From Thermoflavifilum sp. (GTDB lineage: Bacteria; Bacteroidota; Bacteroidia; Chitinophagales; Chitinophagaceae), in NCBI GenBank assembly GCA_023511875.1, contig JAIMAQ010000001.1, forward strand, positions 62,001 to 126,000: DNA of 64,000 nt, given 5' to 3'. This document shows, piece after piece, positions 35,650 to 44,253 of the stretch. Numbering within the stretch: position 1 is the first letter of the stretch; every line of letters starts with the position of its first letter. The notes under the pieces are model-generated. The model saw nothing but the letters and a program-made list of their open reading frames with translations. It was not told where the DNA came from and made no database searches. A program made the translations under genes and the position numbers.

Positions 35650-37014
35650 ATGGCTTATTATCAAAACATATTGGAAACCATTGGCAATACCCCATTGGTA
35701 AAACTCAACCGAGTAACTGCCGAATTGCCTTGCGCCGTATTAGCGAAAGTAGAATTTTTCAATCCTGGCCATTCCATTAAAGACCGCATGGCAGTGAAGA
35801 TGATTGAAGATGCAGAAAGAGCTGGGCTGCTCAAGCCAGGTGGTACTATTATTGAAGGCACTTCGGGAAATACAGGCATGGGATTGGCCATGGCCGCCAT
35901 TGTGAAAGGATATAAATGCATTTTTACTATCACCGACAAACAATCAAAAGAAAAAATTGATATCCTTAAAGCTTTAGGCGCCGAAGTAATTGTATGCCCC
36001 ACCAATGTAGAACCTGAAGATCCGCGTTCTTATTATTCTGTGGCTAAACGTTTAGCCAAAGAAATTCCCAATAGCATTTATATCGATCAATACAACAACC
36101 TCTCAAACCGCCAGGCTCATTACGAGACTACTGGTCCAGAAATTTGGGAGCAAACAGAAGGCAAGATTACCCATTTAGTCGTGGGCGCGGGCACGGGTGG
36201 CACCATCACGGGTACGGGCATGTTCTTGAAAGAAAAAAATCCCCATATCCAAGTCTGGGCTATCGACACCTATGGATCTCTGTTGAAGAAATATCACGAT
36301 ACTGGAAAAATAGACATGCGCGAGGTATACCCTTATATCACCGAGGGAATCGGAGAAGACTTTGTTCCAGCCAACTATGATATGCGGGTCATTGATCATT
36401 TCGAAAAAGTAACCGACAAAGATGGGGCTATCATGGCTCGCCGTATTACCAAAGAAGAAGGCATTTTTGTGGGTTATTCTGCGGGAAGTGCCATTGCAGG
36501 GTTGCTGCAATTAAAAGATCGATTAAAGCCCGAACACTTGGTGGTCGTGATCTTCCATGATCATGGTAGTCGTTATGTGGGTAAAATATATAATGATCAA
36601 TGGATGCTGGAACGTGGATTTTTGCATGTAAAAACGGTAAAAGACATGCTAAATGCCCGCTTTAACGATAAGTTGATTGCCATTGATGCACATGAAAAAA
36701 TATCCCATGCCATTGAATTAATGCAACAACACGATATTGGCCAACTACCCGTGATGAAAGATGGTGAACCCATTGGTTCATTATCGGAGAGTGGTATTTT
36801 CAATAAATTATTGCGCGATCATCAAGTGAGAAATGCAATAGCCGAAGAAGCCATGGAAAAGCCTTTCCCTGTGGTGAGTATGGATACCCCAATAGAGCGA
36901 CTCTCGGCTTATATCAACAAAGACAATGGAGCAGTGCTGTGTAAAGATGAAAGCGGGAACTATCACATTATCACCAAATACGATATCATCACAGCACTAG
37001 CAAGCGGATCTTAA
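35650..37014 (+). CDS. Cystathionine beta-synthase with C-terminal CBS pair
   Basis: 454 residues from the ATG at 35650 (a TTG at 35626 is in frame but weaker). PLP fold type II: Schiff-base K44 in NPGHSIKDRMAVKM, GTSGNTGMGLAMA binding the substrate carboxylate, GTGGTITGTGMFLKE binding the cofactor phosphate. Residues about 335-454 contain two CBS motifs (DAHEKISHAIELMQQHDIG and ITKYDIITALA), the usual adenosyl-ligand regulatory pair. It condenses serine or O-acetylserine with homocysteine, or acts as a cysteine synthase; the CBS pair favours the former. No heme-binding N-terminus. Transcribed alone. Confidence 0.92.
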   Translation: MAYYQNILETIGNTPLVKLNRVTAELPCAVLAKVEFFNPGHSIKDRMAVKMIEDAERAGLLKPGGTIIEGTSGNTGMGLAMAAIVKGYKCIFTITDKQSKEKIDILKALGAEVIVCPTNVEPEDPRSYYSVAKRLAKEIPNSIYIDQYNNLSNRQAHYETTGPEIWEQTEGKITHLVVGAGTGGTITGTGMFLKEKNPHIQVWAIDTYGSLLKKYHDTGKIDMREVYPYITEGIGEDFVPANYDMRVIDHFEKVTDKDGAIMARRITKEEGIFVGYSAGSAIAGLLQLKDRLKPEHLVVVIFHDHGSRYVGKIYNDQWMLERGFLHVKTVKDMLNARFNDKLIAIDAHEKISHAIELMQQHDIGQLPVMKDGEPIGSLSESGIFNKLLRDHQVRNAIAEEAMEKPFPVVSMDTPIERLSAYINKDNGAVLCKDESGNYHIITKYDIITALASGS

Positions 37015-37207
37015 ATAACAACCGCCAATAAACAATCTCCACTGTCGCGAGAAAGATTACAGATCATATATGAATCCATTTCTTGAATAACCCTTCATGA
37101 GAGTTATTGCATCATGGTATTGATCAACTGATGTTCAGGAGTATAAACACCGTGCAGCACATGAATATCGATTAGCTTACTGAATTTCATTAAACCTGTT
37201 ATGCATA

Positions 37208-38029
37208 ATGAATAATCAACACACTCGGCTGTTTATTGATCAATTAGGTCGAAAAATTGAGTTACATATTCCCCCAAGTAGAATTATTTCTCTAGTACCT
37301 TCGCAAACAGAATTGCTATTTCATCTGGGTTTAGCCAATGAAGTTGTGGGCATTACGAAGTTTTGCGTACATCCCGAAAATTGGTTTCATACCAAAACAC
37401 GTATAGGTGGCACCAAGCAATTGCATATAGAGAAAATTCGTGCTTTACACCCCGATTTAATCTTGGCCAATAAAGAAGAAAATGAACAATCACAAATCGA
37501 ACAGTTGATGCAGGAGTTTCCCGTATGGATTAGCGATGTGCATACACTAAGCGATGCATTAGAGATGATATATTGGGTAGGTGAAATCACCCAACGTAGA
37601 AGATCTGCCGAGCACATCATCAAGCAGATCAAAGCAGGTTTTGATCAATTAGAAGAATGGGCTCAACCCATCATCCAACAGCAGATCAGAGTAGCTTACC
37701 TGATTTGGTATCGACCCTGGATGGTTGCAGCAAGCGATACATTTATCGACGATATGCTGCATCGATGCGGATTCGTAAATGCCTTTGGTGAGCTTTCTCG
37801 TTATCCACAGATTACAGAAAATATGTGGAGAGAAGCACAACCCGATATAGTTTTACTATCGTCTGAACCCTTTCCTTTTCAACCCAAGCATCAAGCAGCA
37901 TTACAAGCCATTTTACCCCATGCAAAAATGATATTTGTAGATGGGGAAATGTTTTCCTGGTACGGAAGCCGACTCTTACAATCGCCAGCTTATTTTCAAC
38001 AAGTCATCCAAAAAATATCTCAGCTCTAG
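37208..38029 (+). CDS. BtuF-like helical-backbone metal receptor protein without signal peptide
   Basis: 273 residues of the periplasmic-binding-protein class III fold: IISLVPSQTELLFHLGLANEVVG, TRIGGTKQLHIEKIRALHPDLILANKEEN, then a long connecting helix (ITQRRRSAEHIIKQIKAGFDQL) and a C-lobe (VAYLIWYRPWMVAASDTFIDDML). The fold binds cobalamin, heme or siderophore for ABC importers. The N-terminus MNNQHTRLFIDQLGRKIELH has no hydrophobic signal, and no in-frame upstream extension with one is apparent, so it would stay in the cytoplasm. No permease or ATPase gene is adjacent. It could be an intracellular cofactor binder, or be exported unusually. Confidence 0.82.
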   Translation: MNNQHTRLFIDQLGRKIELHIPPSRIISLVPSQTELLFHLGLANEVVGITKFCVHPENWFHTKTRIGGTKQLHIEKIRALHPDLILANKEENEQSQIEQLMQEFPVWISDVHTLSDALEMIYWVGEITQRRRSAEHIIKQIKAGFDQLEEWAQPIIQQQIRVAYLIWYRPWMVAASDTFIDDMLHRCGFVNAFGELSRYPQITENMWREAQPDIVLLSSEPFPFQPKHQAALQAILPHAKMIFVDGEMFSWYGSRLLQSPAYFQQVIQKISQL

Positions 38030-38070
38030 CAACGCAGAATCATTTTTTACCGATATAGGTAGAAAAAAAT

Positions 38071-38490
38071 ATGGAACGCAAAGCATTTCTCCAGTTGCTC
38101 GGCATCGCTGCTGCCGCTGCTTGTGCAGGATGTTTATCTGCTTGTTCAAAATCGAATAATTCGGCTACGCCCAGTGGGAACCCGGATCCATCGGCCATTT
38201 CGATTGATTTAAACAGTCAGTTGCAACAAGTAGGTGATTATGTAGTTACTCATGGGGTGATCATAGCCCGATTATCAGCTGGCAACACACCATCGGCTTT
38301 TGTTGCGCTATCTGCTTATTGTACACATCAAGGTACAATAGTGAGTTATGTAGCCAGTCAACAGTTGTTTTACTGCCCCAATCATGGCAGTGAGTTTTCC
38401 ACAACTGGTGCCGTTTTGCGTGGGCCTGCTGCAAGTCCGTTAAAGCAATATACCGTACAAATCAACAACAATATACTTACAGTAAGCTAA
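38071..38490 (+). CDS. Rieske [2Fe-2S] lipoprotein
   Basis: 139 residues. The N-terminus (RKAFLQLLGIAAAAA) is hydrophobic and ends in LSAC, a lipobox with C25 as the probable lipidation site; a Ser/Asn/Pro linker follows. The Rieske motifs are YCTHQG (C84, H86) and YCPNHGSEF (C102, H105), which bind the cluster, and the end LKQYTVQINNNILTVS is the final beta hairpin. It is a stand-alone electron carrier facing the periplasm, without cytochrome b or oxygenase partners beside it. The upstream BtuF-like gene ends 41 nt before it. Confidence 0.9.
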   Translation: MERKAFLQLLGIAAAAACAGCLSACSKSNNSATPSGNPDPSAISIDLNSQLQQVGDYVVTHGVIIARLSAGNTPSAFVALSAYCTHQGTIVSYVASQQLFYCPNHGSEFSTTGAVLRGPAASPLKQYTVQINNNILTVS

Positions 38491-38520
38491 GACTCGTTGA
38501 GCACAGCCATGCCGAGAAGA

Positions 38521-39471
38521 TTAAATAAATCGCACATGCACCTGTTGCACCGTATGATCTTCCGCCTTATCTAATATGAGTGTGGCTCGGCGGCGTGTAG
38601 GTAAAATATTCTGCAGCAGATTTGGAAGGTTAATGCTTTCCCAGATATCGGTAGCCAGTTGAATGGCTTCTTGGTCGCTCAATGAAGCATATTGATGAAA
38701 ATAGGATTCTGGATGTTGAAATGCCGTTTGGCGAAGCAATAAAAACCGATCAATATACCACTTGCGCAGATAAGGTTCTTCAGCATGAACATATATGGAG
38801 ATATCGAAAAAATCGGAGACAAATAGTGGAGCTAAACGACGCGCACTGGCCTGCCCTACCTGTAATACATTGATCCCCTCCAGAATCACGATATCGGGTT
38901 GATGCAATTCGATGAAACGATCGGGCAATACATCGTAATATAAATGCGAATAAACAGGGGCTTGCACGAGTTCCTTGCCCGATTTCAGTTGCTTCAGAAA
39001 ATCAATCAATTTTTTCACATCATAACTTTCTGGAAAACCTTTTTTGTTGAGTATACCTTTTTCTTCAAGCACAGCATTGGGATACAGAAATCCGTCGGTC
39101 GACACATTTTCTACGCGGGCATGCTGAGGCCATTGCCTGAGCAAAAACTGTAAAGTACGTGAAGCGGTGCTTTTACCCGCCGCTACACTCCCAGCTAGCC
39201 CAATAATATAAGGGGCTTGTGGGTAACAGCCTGGTAAATGTTCATTGAGTTTTTGTCGAAGTTGTTGATAAGCCACAATATGGTCGTGTAGCCAGCAAGC
39301 CAATGGCAGATAGATATCTCGGATTTCTTCAGGAGTGAGGGGTTCGTTTAATGCAGCCAGTTGAGGAATTTGCTGGTCGAGCATGTCGATGAAGGGCAAC
39401 TGATGACCACATTCCCTCCATTGTTCGCGAGAAAAACAACGATATAACTGTTGATCTGGAGCTTGACTCAT
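38521..39471 (-). CDS. coaA: Pantothenate kinase, type I
   Basis: 316 residues; first step of coenzyme A synthesis, ATP-dependent phosphorylation of pantothenate. P-loop GSVAAGKS at 94-101, VSTDGFLYPNAVLEEKGI with the substrate Asp region, KKGFPESYDVKKLI, and APVYSHLYYDVLP are standard for the E. coli-like CoaA. Type I enzymes are feedback inhibited by CoA. Many Bacteroidota use type III CoaX instead, so this is worth recording. It lies 19 nt after ychF, presumably cotranscribed. Confidence 0.95.
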   Translation of the reverse strand: MSQAPDQQLYRCFSREQWRECGHQLPFIDMLDQQIPQLAALNEPLTPEEIRDIYLPLACWLHDHIVAYQQLRQKLNEHLPGCYPQAPYIIGLAGSVAAGKSTASRTLQFLLRQWPQHARVENVSTDGFLYPNAVLEEKGILNKKGFPESYDVKKLIDFLKQLKSGKELVQAPVYSHLYYDVLPDRFIELHQPDIVILEGINVLQVGQASARRLAPLFVSDFFDISIYVHAEEPYLRKWYIDRFLLLRQTAFQHPESYFHQYASLSDQEAIQLATDIWESINLPNLLQNILPTRRRATLILDKAEDHTVQQVHVRFI

Positions 39472-39490
39472 ATTGGGTAGTTATCGCCTG

Positions 39491-40594
39491 TCAAACGTTA
39501 AATTTAAAATGCATCACATCCCCATCCTGTACAACATAATCTTTGCCTTCGATGCGCAGCTTACCATGCTCGCGGCAAGCTGCTTCTGATTTGTATTCAA
39601 TAAAATCGTCAAAGCTAATCACTTCAGCCTTGATAAACCCTTTTTCAAAATCGCTGTGGATGACACCCGCAGCCTGAGGCGCTTTCCATCCGCGCCTGAT
39701 GGTCCAGGCACGCACTTCCTTTTCTCCCGCTGTAAAAAAAGTAATCAGGTTGAGCAAATGATAGGTTGAACGAATCAACCTGTGCAAAGCGGGTTCTTTC
39801 ATCTGATATTCTTCGAGAAACATTTGCCGATCGTCAGGATTATCCATCTCAGCAATTTGCGCTTCAATGCTGTTGTTCATAATCACCATCTCTGCCTCTT
39901 CATCGGCAATGGCTTTTGCCAACGCTTGGGTATATGCGTTCCCACTGTGCATAGAAGCCTCATCAACATTGGCCACATAAATCACAGGCTTGGCAGTGAG
40001 TAGAAATAGATCGGCTATAGCCTGTTTGTCTTCCTCTGATAACCCTAACGTACGAATGTTTTTCCCTTGGAATAGATGCTCCCGGCAACGCAACAACACC
40101 TCATAATCTTTTTTCATTTGCGCATCGGATGTAGATTTCACGATCTTTTCCATGCGCTGAATCTTTTTCTCAACTGTTTCCAAATCCTTGAGCTGTAATT
40201 CCGTGTCGATGATTTCCTTATCGGCTACGGGATTCACGGGGCCTTCCTCTCGAATAATGGCTTCATCATCAAAACAACGCACCACGTGAACAATAGCATC
40301 TACTTCCCGTATATGAGATAGAAACTTATTTCCCAATCCTTCTCCCTGGCTGGCCCCCTTCACCAAACCAGCAATATCGACCCACTCAATCACAGTAGGT
40401 ACGATCTTCTGGGGATGCACACATTCAGCCAGTTGTTGTAAACGTGGATCGGGTACTTCTACCAGGCTCACATTGGGCTCAATGGTACAAAACCGATAAT
40501 TACTGGCTTGTGCTTTTACGCTAGTGCTGACTGCATTGAAAAGGGTTGACTTCCCAACATTGGGCAGGCCCACAATTCCCGCTCGTAGAGGCAT
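39491..40594 (-). CDS. ychF: Redox-regulated ATPase YchF (Obg family)
   Basis: 367 residues. P-loop GLPNVGKST at 9-17, switch I region RFCTIEPNVS, switch II DIAGLVKGASQGEGLGNKFLSHIRE, and a changed G4 motif (NVDE in place of NKxD), which explains the ATP preference of this family. The C-terminal TGS domain runs from about residue 280 (FFTAGEKEVRAWTI to the end). It binds ribosomes and is linked to stress and translation. Length is standard (363 in E. coli). A TATTTTTG element is 16 nt before the ATG; coaA follows. Confidence 0.96.
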   Translation of the reverse strand: MPLRAGIVGLPNVGKSTLFNAVSTSVKAQASNYRFCTIEPNVSLVEVPDPRLQQLAECVHPQKIVPTVIEWVDIAGLVKGASQGEGLGNKFLSHIREVDAIVHVVRCFDDEAIIREEGPVNPVADKEIIDTELQLKDLETVEKKIQRMEKIVKSTSDAQMKKDYEVLLRCREHLFQGKNIRTLGLSEEDKQAIADLFLLTAKPVIYVANVDEASMHSGNAYTQALAKAIADEEAEMVIMNNSIEAQIAEMDNPDDRQMFLEEYQMKEPALHRLIRSTYHLLNLITFFTAGEKEVRAWTIRRGWKAPQAAGVIHSDFEKGFIKAEVISFDDFIEYKSEAACREHGKLRIEGKDYVVQDGDVMHFKFNV

Positions 40595-40610
40595 GCTAAA
40601 AATTTTGCCG

Positions 40611-40618
40611 CAAAAATA
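40611..40618 (-). promoter_or_regulatory. Bacteroidota -7 promoter element for ychF-coaA
   Basis: TATTTTTG on the minus strand, 16 nt before the ychF ATG; exact TAnnTTTG match. No TTG at the usual distance. Confidence 0.45.
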
Positions 40619-40714
40619 CAGATAGTTCGGCTGCTACTTAATCATATTGACCTAGGTTTTTCTTCCATTTGTGTATGCAATGCGTATTTTTACGGTTTTA
40701 AAAAACCTTTTTAC

Positions 40715-41803
40715 ATGATCGATCCGCATATCCAAGGCACAGCCATCATCTTGACCAACGGGGCGTTAAAAGATGGACCCGCAAAAACTGCACATGGACT
40801 GATTAGGGGAACAGATCGTTTTACCATTGTAGGCGTGATTGATCCAGTATGGGCTGGACATGATGCTGGAGAAGTGCTCGACGGCAAACGACGAAATATT
40901 CCCATATTTGCCACTGTTTCTGAAGCGGTGCAAAATATTCGCCAGCCGATTGCTTATGCCTTGGTGGGCATAGCCCCTAAAGGAGGTAGATTGCCCCGAG
41001 AAATGATTACTTTGCTCTTGCAATGCGTGGAAGCAGGTATGCATCTGGTGAGTGGATTGCATCAATATCTCCATGATATCCCCGAGCTGGTGGAAGCCGC
41101 TCAACGTAAGCAAGTTCAATTGATCGATATCCGCAAACCTAAACCCAAAGATCAATTGCATTTTTGGACGGGAAAAATCTTTGATGTGACCTGCCCCATT
41201 GTAGCCGTATTGGGCATGGACACGAAGATTGGCAAGCGCACTACCACCCGCCTATTCACCGAAGCCTGCCAACGTGCAGGCATTCGCGCCGAGATGATCA
41301 GCACCGGACAAACAGGCTGGATGCAAGGTGCTCGCTATGGCTTCGTGCTCGATACCATGTACAACGATTTCGTCTCGGGTGAACTAGAACATGCAATCTA
41401 TAGCTGCTTCGTAGAACAAAACCCCGATATTATTTTTCTCGAAGGCCAGTCGGGCCTCCGCAATCCCACTGGCCCCTGTGGTGCGGAGTTTTTGCTCTCG
41501 GGCAATGCCAAGAAGGTGATCTTGCAATATGCACCTAAGCGGTTTTATTTCGATGACAACCCGGCATGGGGCAAAATTCCAAGCCTGATGAGCGAAATTG
41601 CCCTCATTGGAATGTATGGGGCTGAGGTAATCGCAGTGAGCTTAAACACTGAAAAATGTACACCTCAAGAAGCACTCAATTATCAACAAATCCTCCAACA
41701 ACAAACCGGCTTACCCGTTTTTTTGCCTTTAGAACAAGGCGTAGAATCGGGAATCCCGCTGATACGACAACTCATTGATTCTGAAAAAAACTCTGCTGCA
41801 TGA
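40715..41803 (+). CDS. DUF1611 protein, DgcN-like (probable D-glutamate N-acyltransferase)
   Basis: 362 residues. N-terminal Rossmann-like domain (about 1-130, IILTNGALKDGPAKTAHGLIR, YALVGIAPKGGRLPREM), then a P-loop-like fold with VLGMDTKIGKRTTT near residue 166 in place of GxxxxGKT and LEGQSGLRNPTG near 245. This is the DUF1611 architecture. A characterised member, DgcN, acetylates D-glutamate, and its partner DgcA, an enolase-superfamily enzyme, racemises the product. The next gene here is exactly such an enzyme and overlaps by 4 nt (ATGA), so the assignment is well supported by context; the reaction itself is inferred. Confidence 0.82.
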   Translation: MIDPHIQGTAIILTNGALKDGPAKTAHGLIRGTDRFTIVGVIDPVWAGHDAGEVLDGKRRNIPIFATVSEAVQNIRQPIAYALVGIAPKGGRLPREMITLLLQCVEAGMHLVSGLHQYLHDIPELVEAAQRKQVQLIDIRKPKPKDQLHFWTGKIFDVTCPIVAVLGMDTKIGKRTTTRLFTEACQRAGIRAEMISTGQTGWMQGARYGFVLDTMYNDFVSGELEHAIYSCFVEQNPDIIFLEGQSGLRNPTGPCGAEFLLSGNAKKVILQYAPKRFYFDDNPAWGKIPSLMSEIALIGMYGAEVIAVSLNTEKCTPQEALNYQQILQQQTGLPVFLPLEQGVESGIPLIRQLIDSEKNSAA

Positions 41804-42876
41804 AGATTAGCGAAGTGCATATTTGGAAAGAAGCACTGGGCCTGAAAAGGCCTTATACAATTGCCTATAAAACGGTTACTCATGTGGAAAATGTAATTGT
41901 AAAAATTGTATTAGAGAATGGCCTCACAGGATGGGGTGCAGCCAATCCCAGCAAATATGTTGTGGGCGAAGATGTAGACGATACGCTCCACTGGCTCACC
42001 TTTCAGCATCAAGCATATGATTTATTAACCGGAAAAGACATTCGCCCAATAGGCACACTGTTAAACGACATATACACTCATTCTCATCTACACGCCGGAG
42101 CCTTAGCTGCACTCGACATTGCTCTGCACGATGCGTTTTGCAGGTTGCTCGGCGTACCGTTGGTCAATTGGTTGGGTCGTGTGCACGACAAATGGCTTAC
42201 CTCTGTAACAATTGGTATCTTACCCGTAGCCGAAACGCTGGCTGAAGCCGAAGCTTTGATCGGGCAAGGGTTCCGTTGTTTAAAAATAAAACTCGGGCAC
42301 TCACCTGAAGAAGATGTGGAACGCCTCGTGAAATTGCGAGAACGGTGGAAAGATTTACCCTTGCGAGTAGACGCCAACCAAGGTTATTCTGAACAAGATC
42401 TGCTAAAGGTATACACCCATATCCAAAAATTGAATATCGAACTGATCGAGCAACCATTGCCAGCCGCATCTATTCCTGCATTTCGGCAACTTCCCGATGA
42501 GATAAAGGCTAAAATTGCACTCGATGAATCGCTCATCCACCCCCAAGATGCCTATCAACTTTCTTTGCCTCCAGCAGCCGGGGGTATTTTCAACATCAAA
42601 CTCATGAAATGTGGAGGTATTCGGCAAGCCATGCATATCGCTACCATAGCCCGCCAAGCAGGTATTTCGCTCATGTGGGGGTGTAACGACGAAAGCATCA
42701 TTAGCATCACAGCCGCCCTGCATGCAGCACTGGCCTGCCCGCATACCCGCTATGTCGACCTAGATGGAAGCTTCGATTTGATGAAAGACGTGGTAAGTGG
42801 TGGCTTCCATGTGCAAGATGGATATTTGATGCCTTTACTCGATCGACCAGGCTTGGGCGTAGATCCATTATCCTAA
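41800..42876 (+). CDS. Enolase-superfamily epimerase (dipeptide epimerase or DgcA-type racemase)
   Basis: 358 residues, muconate-lactonising-enzyme subgroup. Catalytic bases K164 (in CLKIKLG) and K267 (in NIKLMKCGG) on opposite barrel faces; Mg ligands D191 (RVDANQGYS), E217 (LIEQPL) and D242 (ALDESL). The end-of-barrel motif is MWGCNDES. Such a pair of lysines supports 1,1-proton transfer, as in L-Ala-D/L-Glu epimerases that recycle murein dipeptides. The close coupling to DUF1611 suggests instead, or in addition, N-acyl-D-glutamate racemisation. Start overlaps the previous stop, so translation is probably coupled. Confidence 0.87.
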   Translation: MKISEVHIWKEALGLKRPYTIAYKTVTHVENVIVKIVLENGLTGWGAANPSKYVVGEDVDDTLHWLTFQHQAYDLLTGKDIRPIGTLLNDIYTHSHLHAGALAALDIALHDAFCRLLGVPLVNWLGRVHDKWLTSVTIGILPVAETLAEAEALIGQGFRCLKIKLGHSPEEDVERLVKLRERWKDLPLRVDANQGYSEQDLLKVYTHIQKLNIELIEQPLPAASIPAFRQLPDEIKAKIALDESLIHPQDAYQLSLPPAAGGIFNIKLMKCGGIRQAMHIATIARQAGISLMWGCNDESIISITAALHAALACPHTRYVDLDGSFDLMKDVVSGGFHVQDGYLMPLLDRPGLGVDPLS

Positions 42877-42898
42877 ACATCACGATCAAACCGTTGTT

Positions 42899-44143
42899 AT
42901 GGCATTAAACATCGTTTGGATTGCATTCTTCGTGATTGCCTTTCTGGTGGCACTTTATAAACTCCTGGTACTGGGCGATACCCATATTTTTCAAGATATG
43001 GTTAACAGCACCTTCGATGCCGCTAAAACCGCTGCTAATATTTCCTTAGGCCTCATTGGCATCATGACCCTATGGTTGGGTATCATGAAAATTGGGGAAC
43101 GAGGCGGAGTGATCCAGGCTTTTTCGCGGCTGGTGAGGCCTTTGTTTAAAAAACTTTTCCCGGAAATTCCGCCCGATCATCCAGCAGGTGGCTCAATCTT
43201 GATGAATTTTTCAGCCAACATGCTTGGCTTAGATAATGCAGCCACTCCGCTTGGACTAAAAGCCATGGAAGAGCTACAAGAGTTAAATCCAGAAAAAGAT
43301 ACCGCTTCTAATGCCATGATCATGTTTCTGGTGCTAAATGCTTCTAGCCTCACCCTGCTACCTATTAGCATCATGGCCTATCGCTCACAAGTAAAAATTC
43401 CTGCAGCCAACCCAGCCGACGTGTTCTTGCCTATCTTGCTCGCAACTTTTTTTTCTACACTCGCCGGACTGATATCGGTAGCCTTCTATCAGCGCATTAA
43501 CCTCTTGCAAAAAGCCATCTTACTACCTCTGGGCGGACTCACGCTTGTCGTTGGCGGATTGCTGTATTTTTTCTCTCAGCTGCCCGCATCACAGGTCAAT
43601 ACCATTAGCGAAGTGTTGAGTAATTTTTTGTTGTTCTCCGTCATCATTGCCTTCATCGTACTGGCCATGATTCGAAAAGTAAATGTGTATACAGCATTTA
43701 TTGATGGAGCCATTGATGGCTTCCAAATAGCTATAAAAATTATCCCTTATCTAGTGGCTATATTGGTTGCCGTAGCGGTATTTCGCGTGTCGGGTTGTAT
43801 GGATTATTTGATTCAAGGTATTGCCTATCTTTTTCATGCATTAGGCGTAAACACAGATTTTGTTCCCGCCTTGCCGGTGGCTCTCATGAAACCCCTTAGC
43901 GGCAGCGGTGCACGCGGATTAATGGTGGAAATCATGAATCAATATGGCGCCGATTCTTTCCCGGGGCGTGTGGCTTGTGTGATACAAGGATCTACCGAAA
44001 CTACTTTTTACGTGCTGGCCGTGTATTTTGGTTCGGTCAATATCAAGAAAACCCGCTATACACTGCAATGTGCATTACTAGCAGAACTGGCCGGTATTAT
44101 CGCTGCCATCATCATTTCCTATATCTTTTTCCATCATTCCTAA
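42899..44143 (+). CDS. SpmA-SpmB fused Gate-domain membrane protein
   Basis: 414 residues with about nine to ten membrane segments. The N-half is SpmA-like (NFSANMLGLDNAATPLGLKAM, ASNAMIMFLVLNASSLTLLP), the C-half SpmB-like (MKPLSGSGARGLMVEIMNQ, VIQGSTETTFYVLAVYFGSV). In Bacillus, SpmA and SpmB are separate and affect spore core dehydration; in non-sporulating Bacteroidota the fused form has unknown function. The Gate domain is shared with nucleoside transporters and related carriers, so transport is likely. It starts 22 nt after the epimerase gene, hinting at uptake or export of D-glutamate, murein peptides or related compounds. Confidence 0.85.
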   Translation: MALNIVWIAFFVIAFLVALYKLLVLGDTHIFQDMVNSTFDAAKTAANISLGLIGIMTLWLGIMKIGERGGVIQAFSRLVRPLFKKLFPEIPPDHPAGGSILMNFSANMLGLDNAATPLGLKAMEELQELNPEKDTASNAMIMFLVLNASSLTLLPISIMAYRSQVKIPAANPADVFLPILLATFFSTLAGLISVAFYQRINLLQKAILLPLGGLTLVVGGLLYFFSQLPASQVNTISEVLSNFLLFSVIIAFIVLAMIRKVNVYTAFIDGAIDGFQIAIKIIPYLVAILVAVAVFRVSGCMDYLIQGIAYLFHALGVNTDFVPALPVALMKPLSGSGARGLMVEIMNQYGADSFPGRVACVIQGSTETTFYVLAVYFGSVNIKKTRYTLQCALLAELAGIIAAIIISYIFFHHS

Positions 44144-44253
44144 AAACAATTCTTAAAAAAAATTCCACAATAAGAAAAAAGTCTGTATTGGATAATTTTT
44201 TTATGTTAAAAAATGATTATCTTTTCGTGTTGTTTTTAAATTTACCAGGAGAT

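Noticed and set aside
43975-44253. Earlier start for the PhyH gene
   Set aside because: It would overlap the SpmA-SpmB gene by 169 nt, and the AGGAG-led ATG at 44254 fits the family length.
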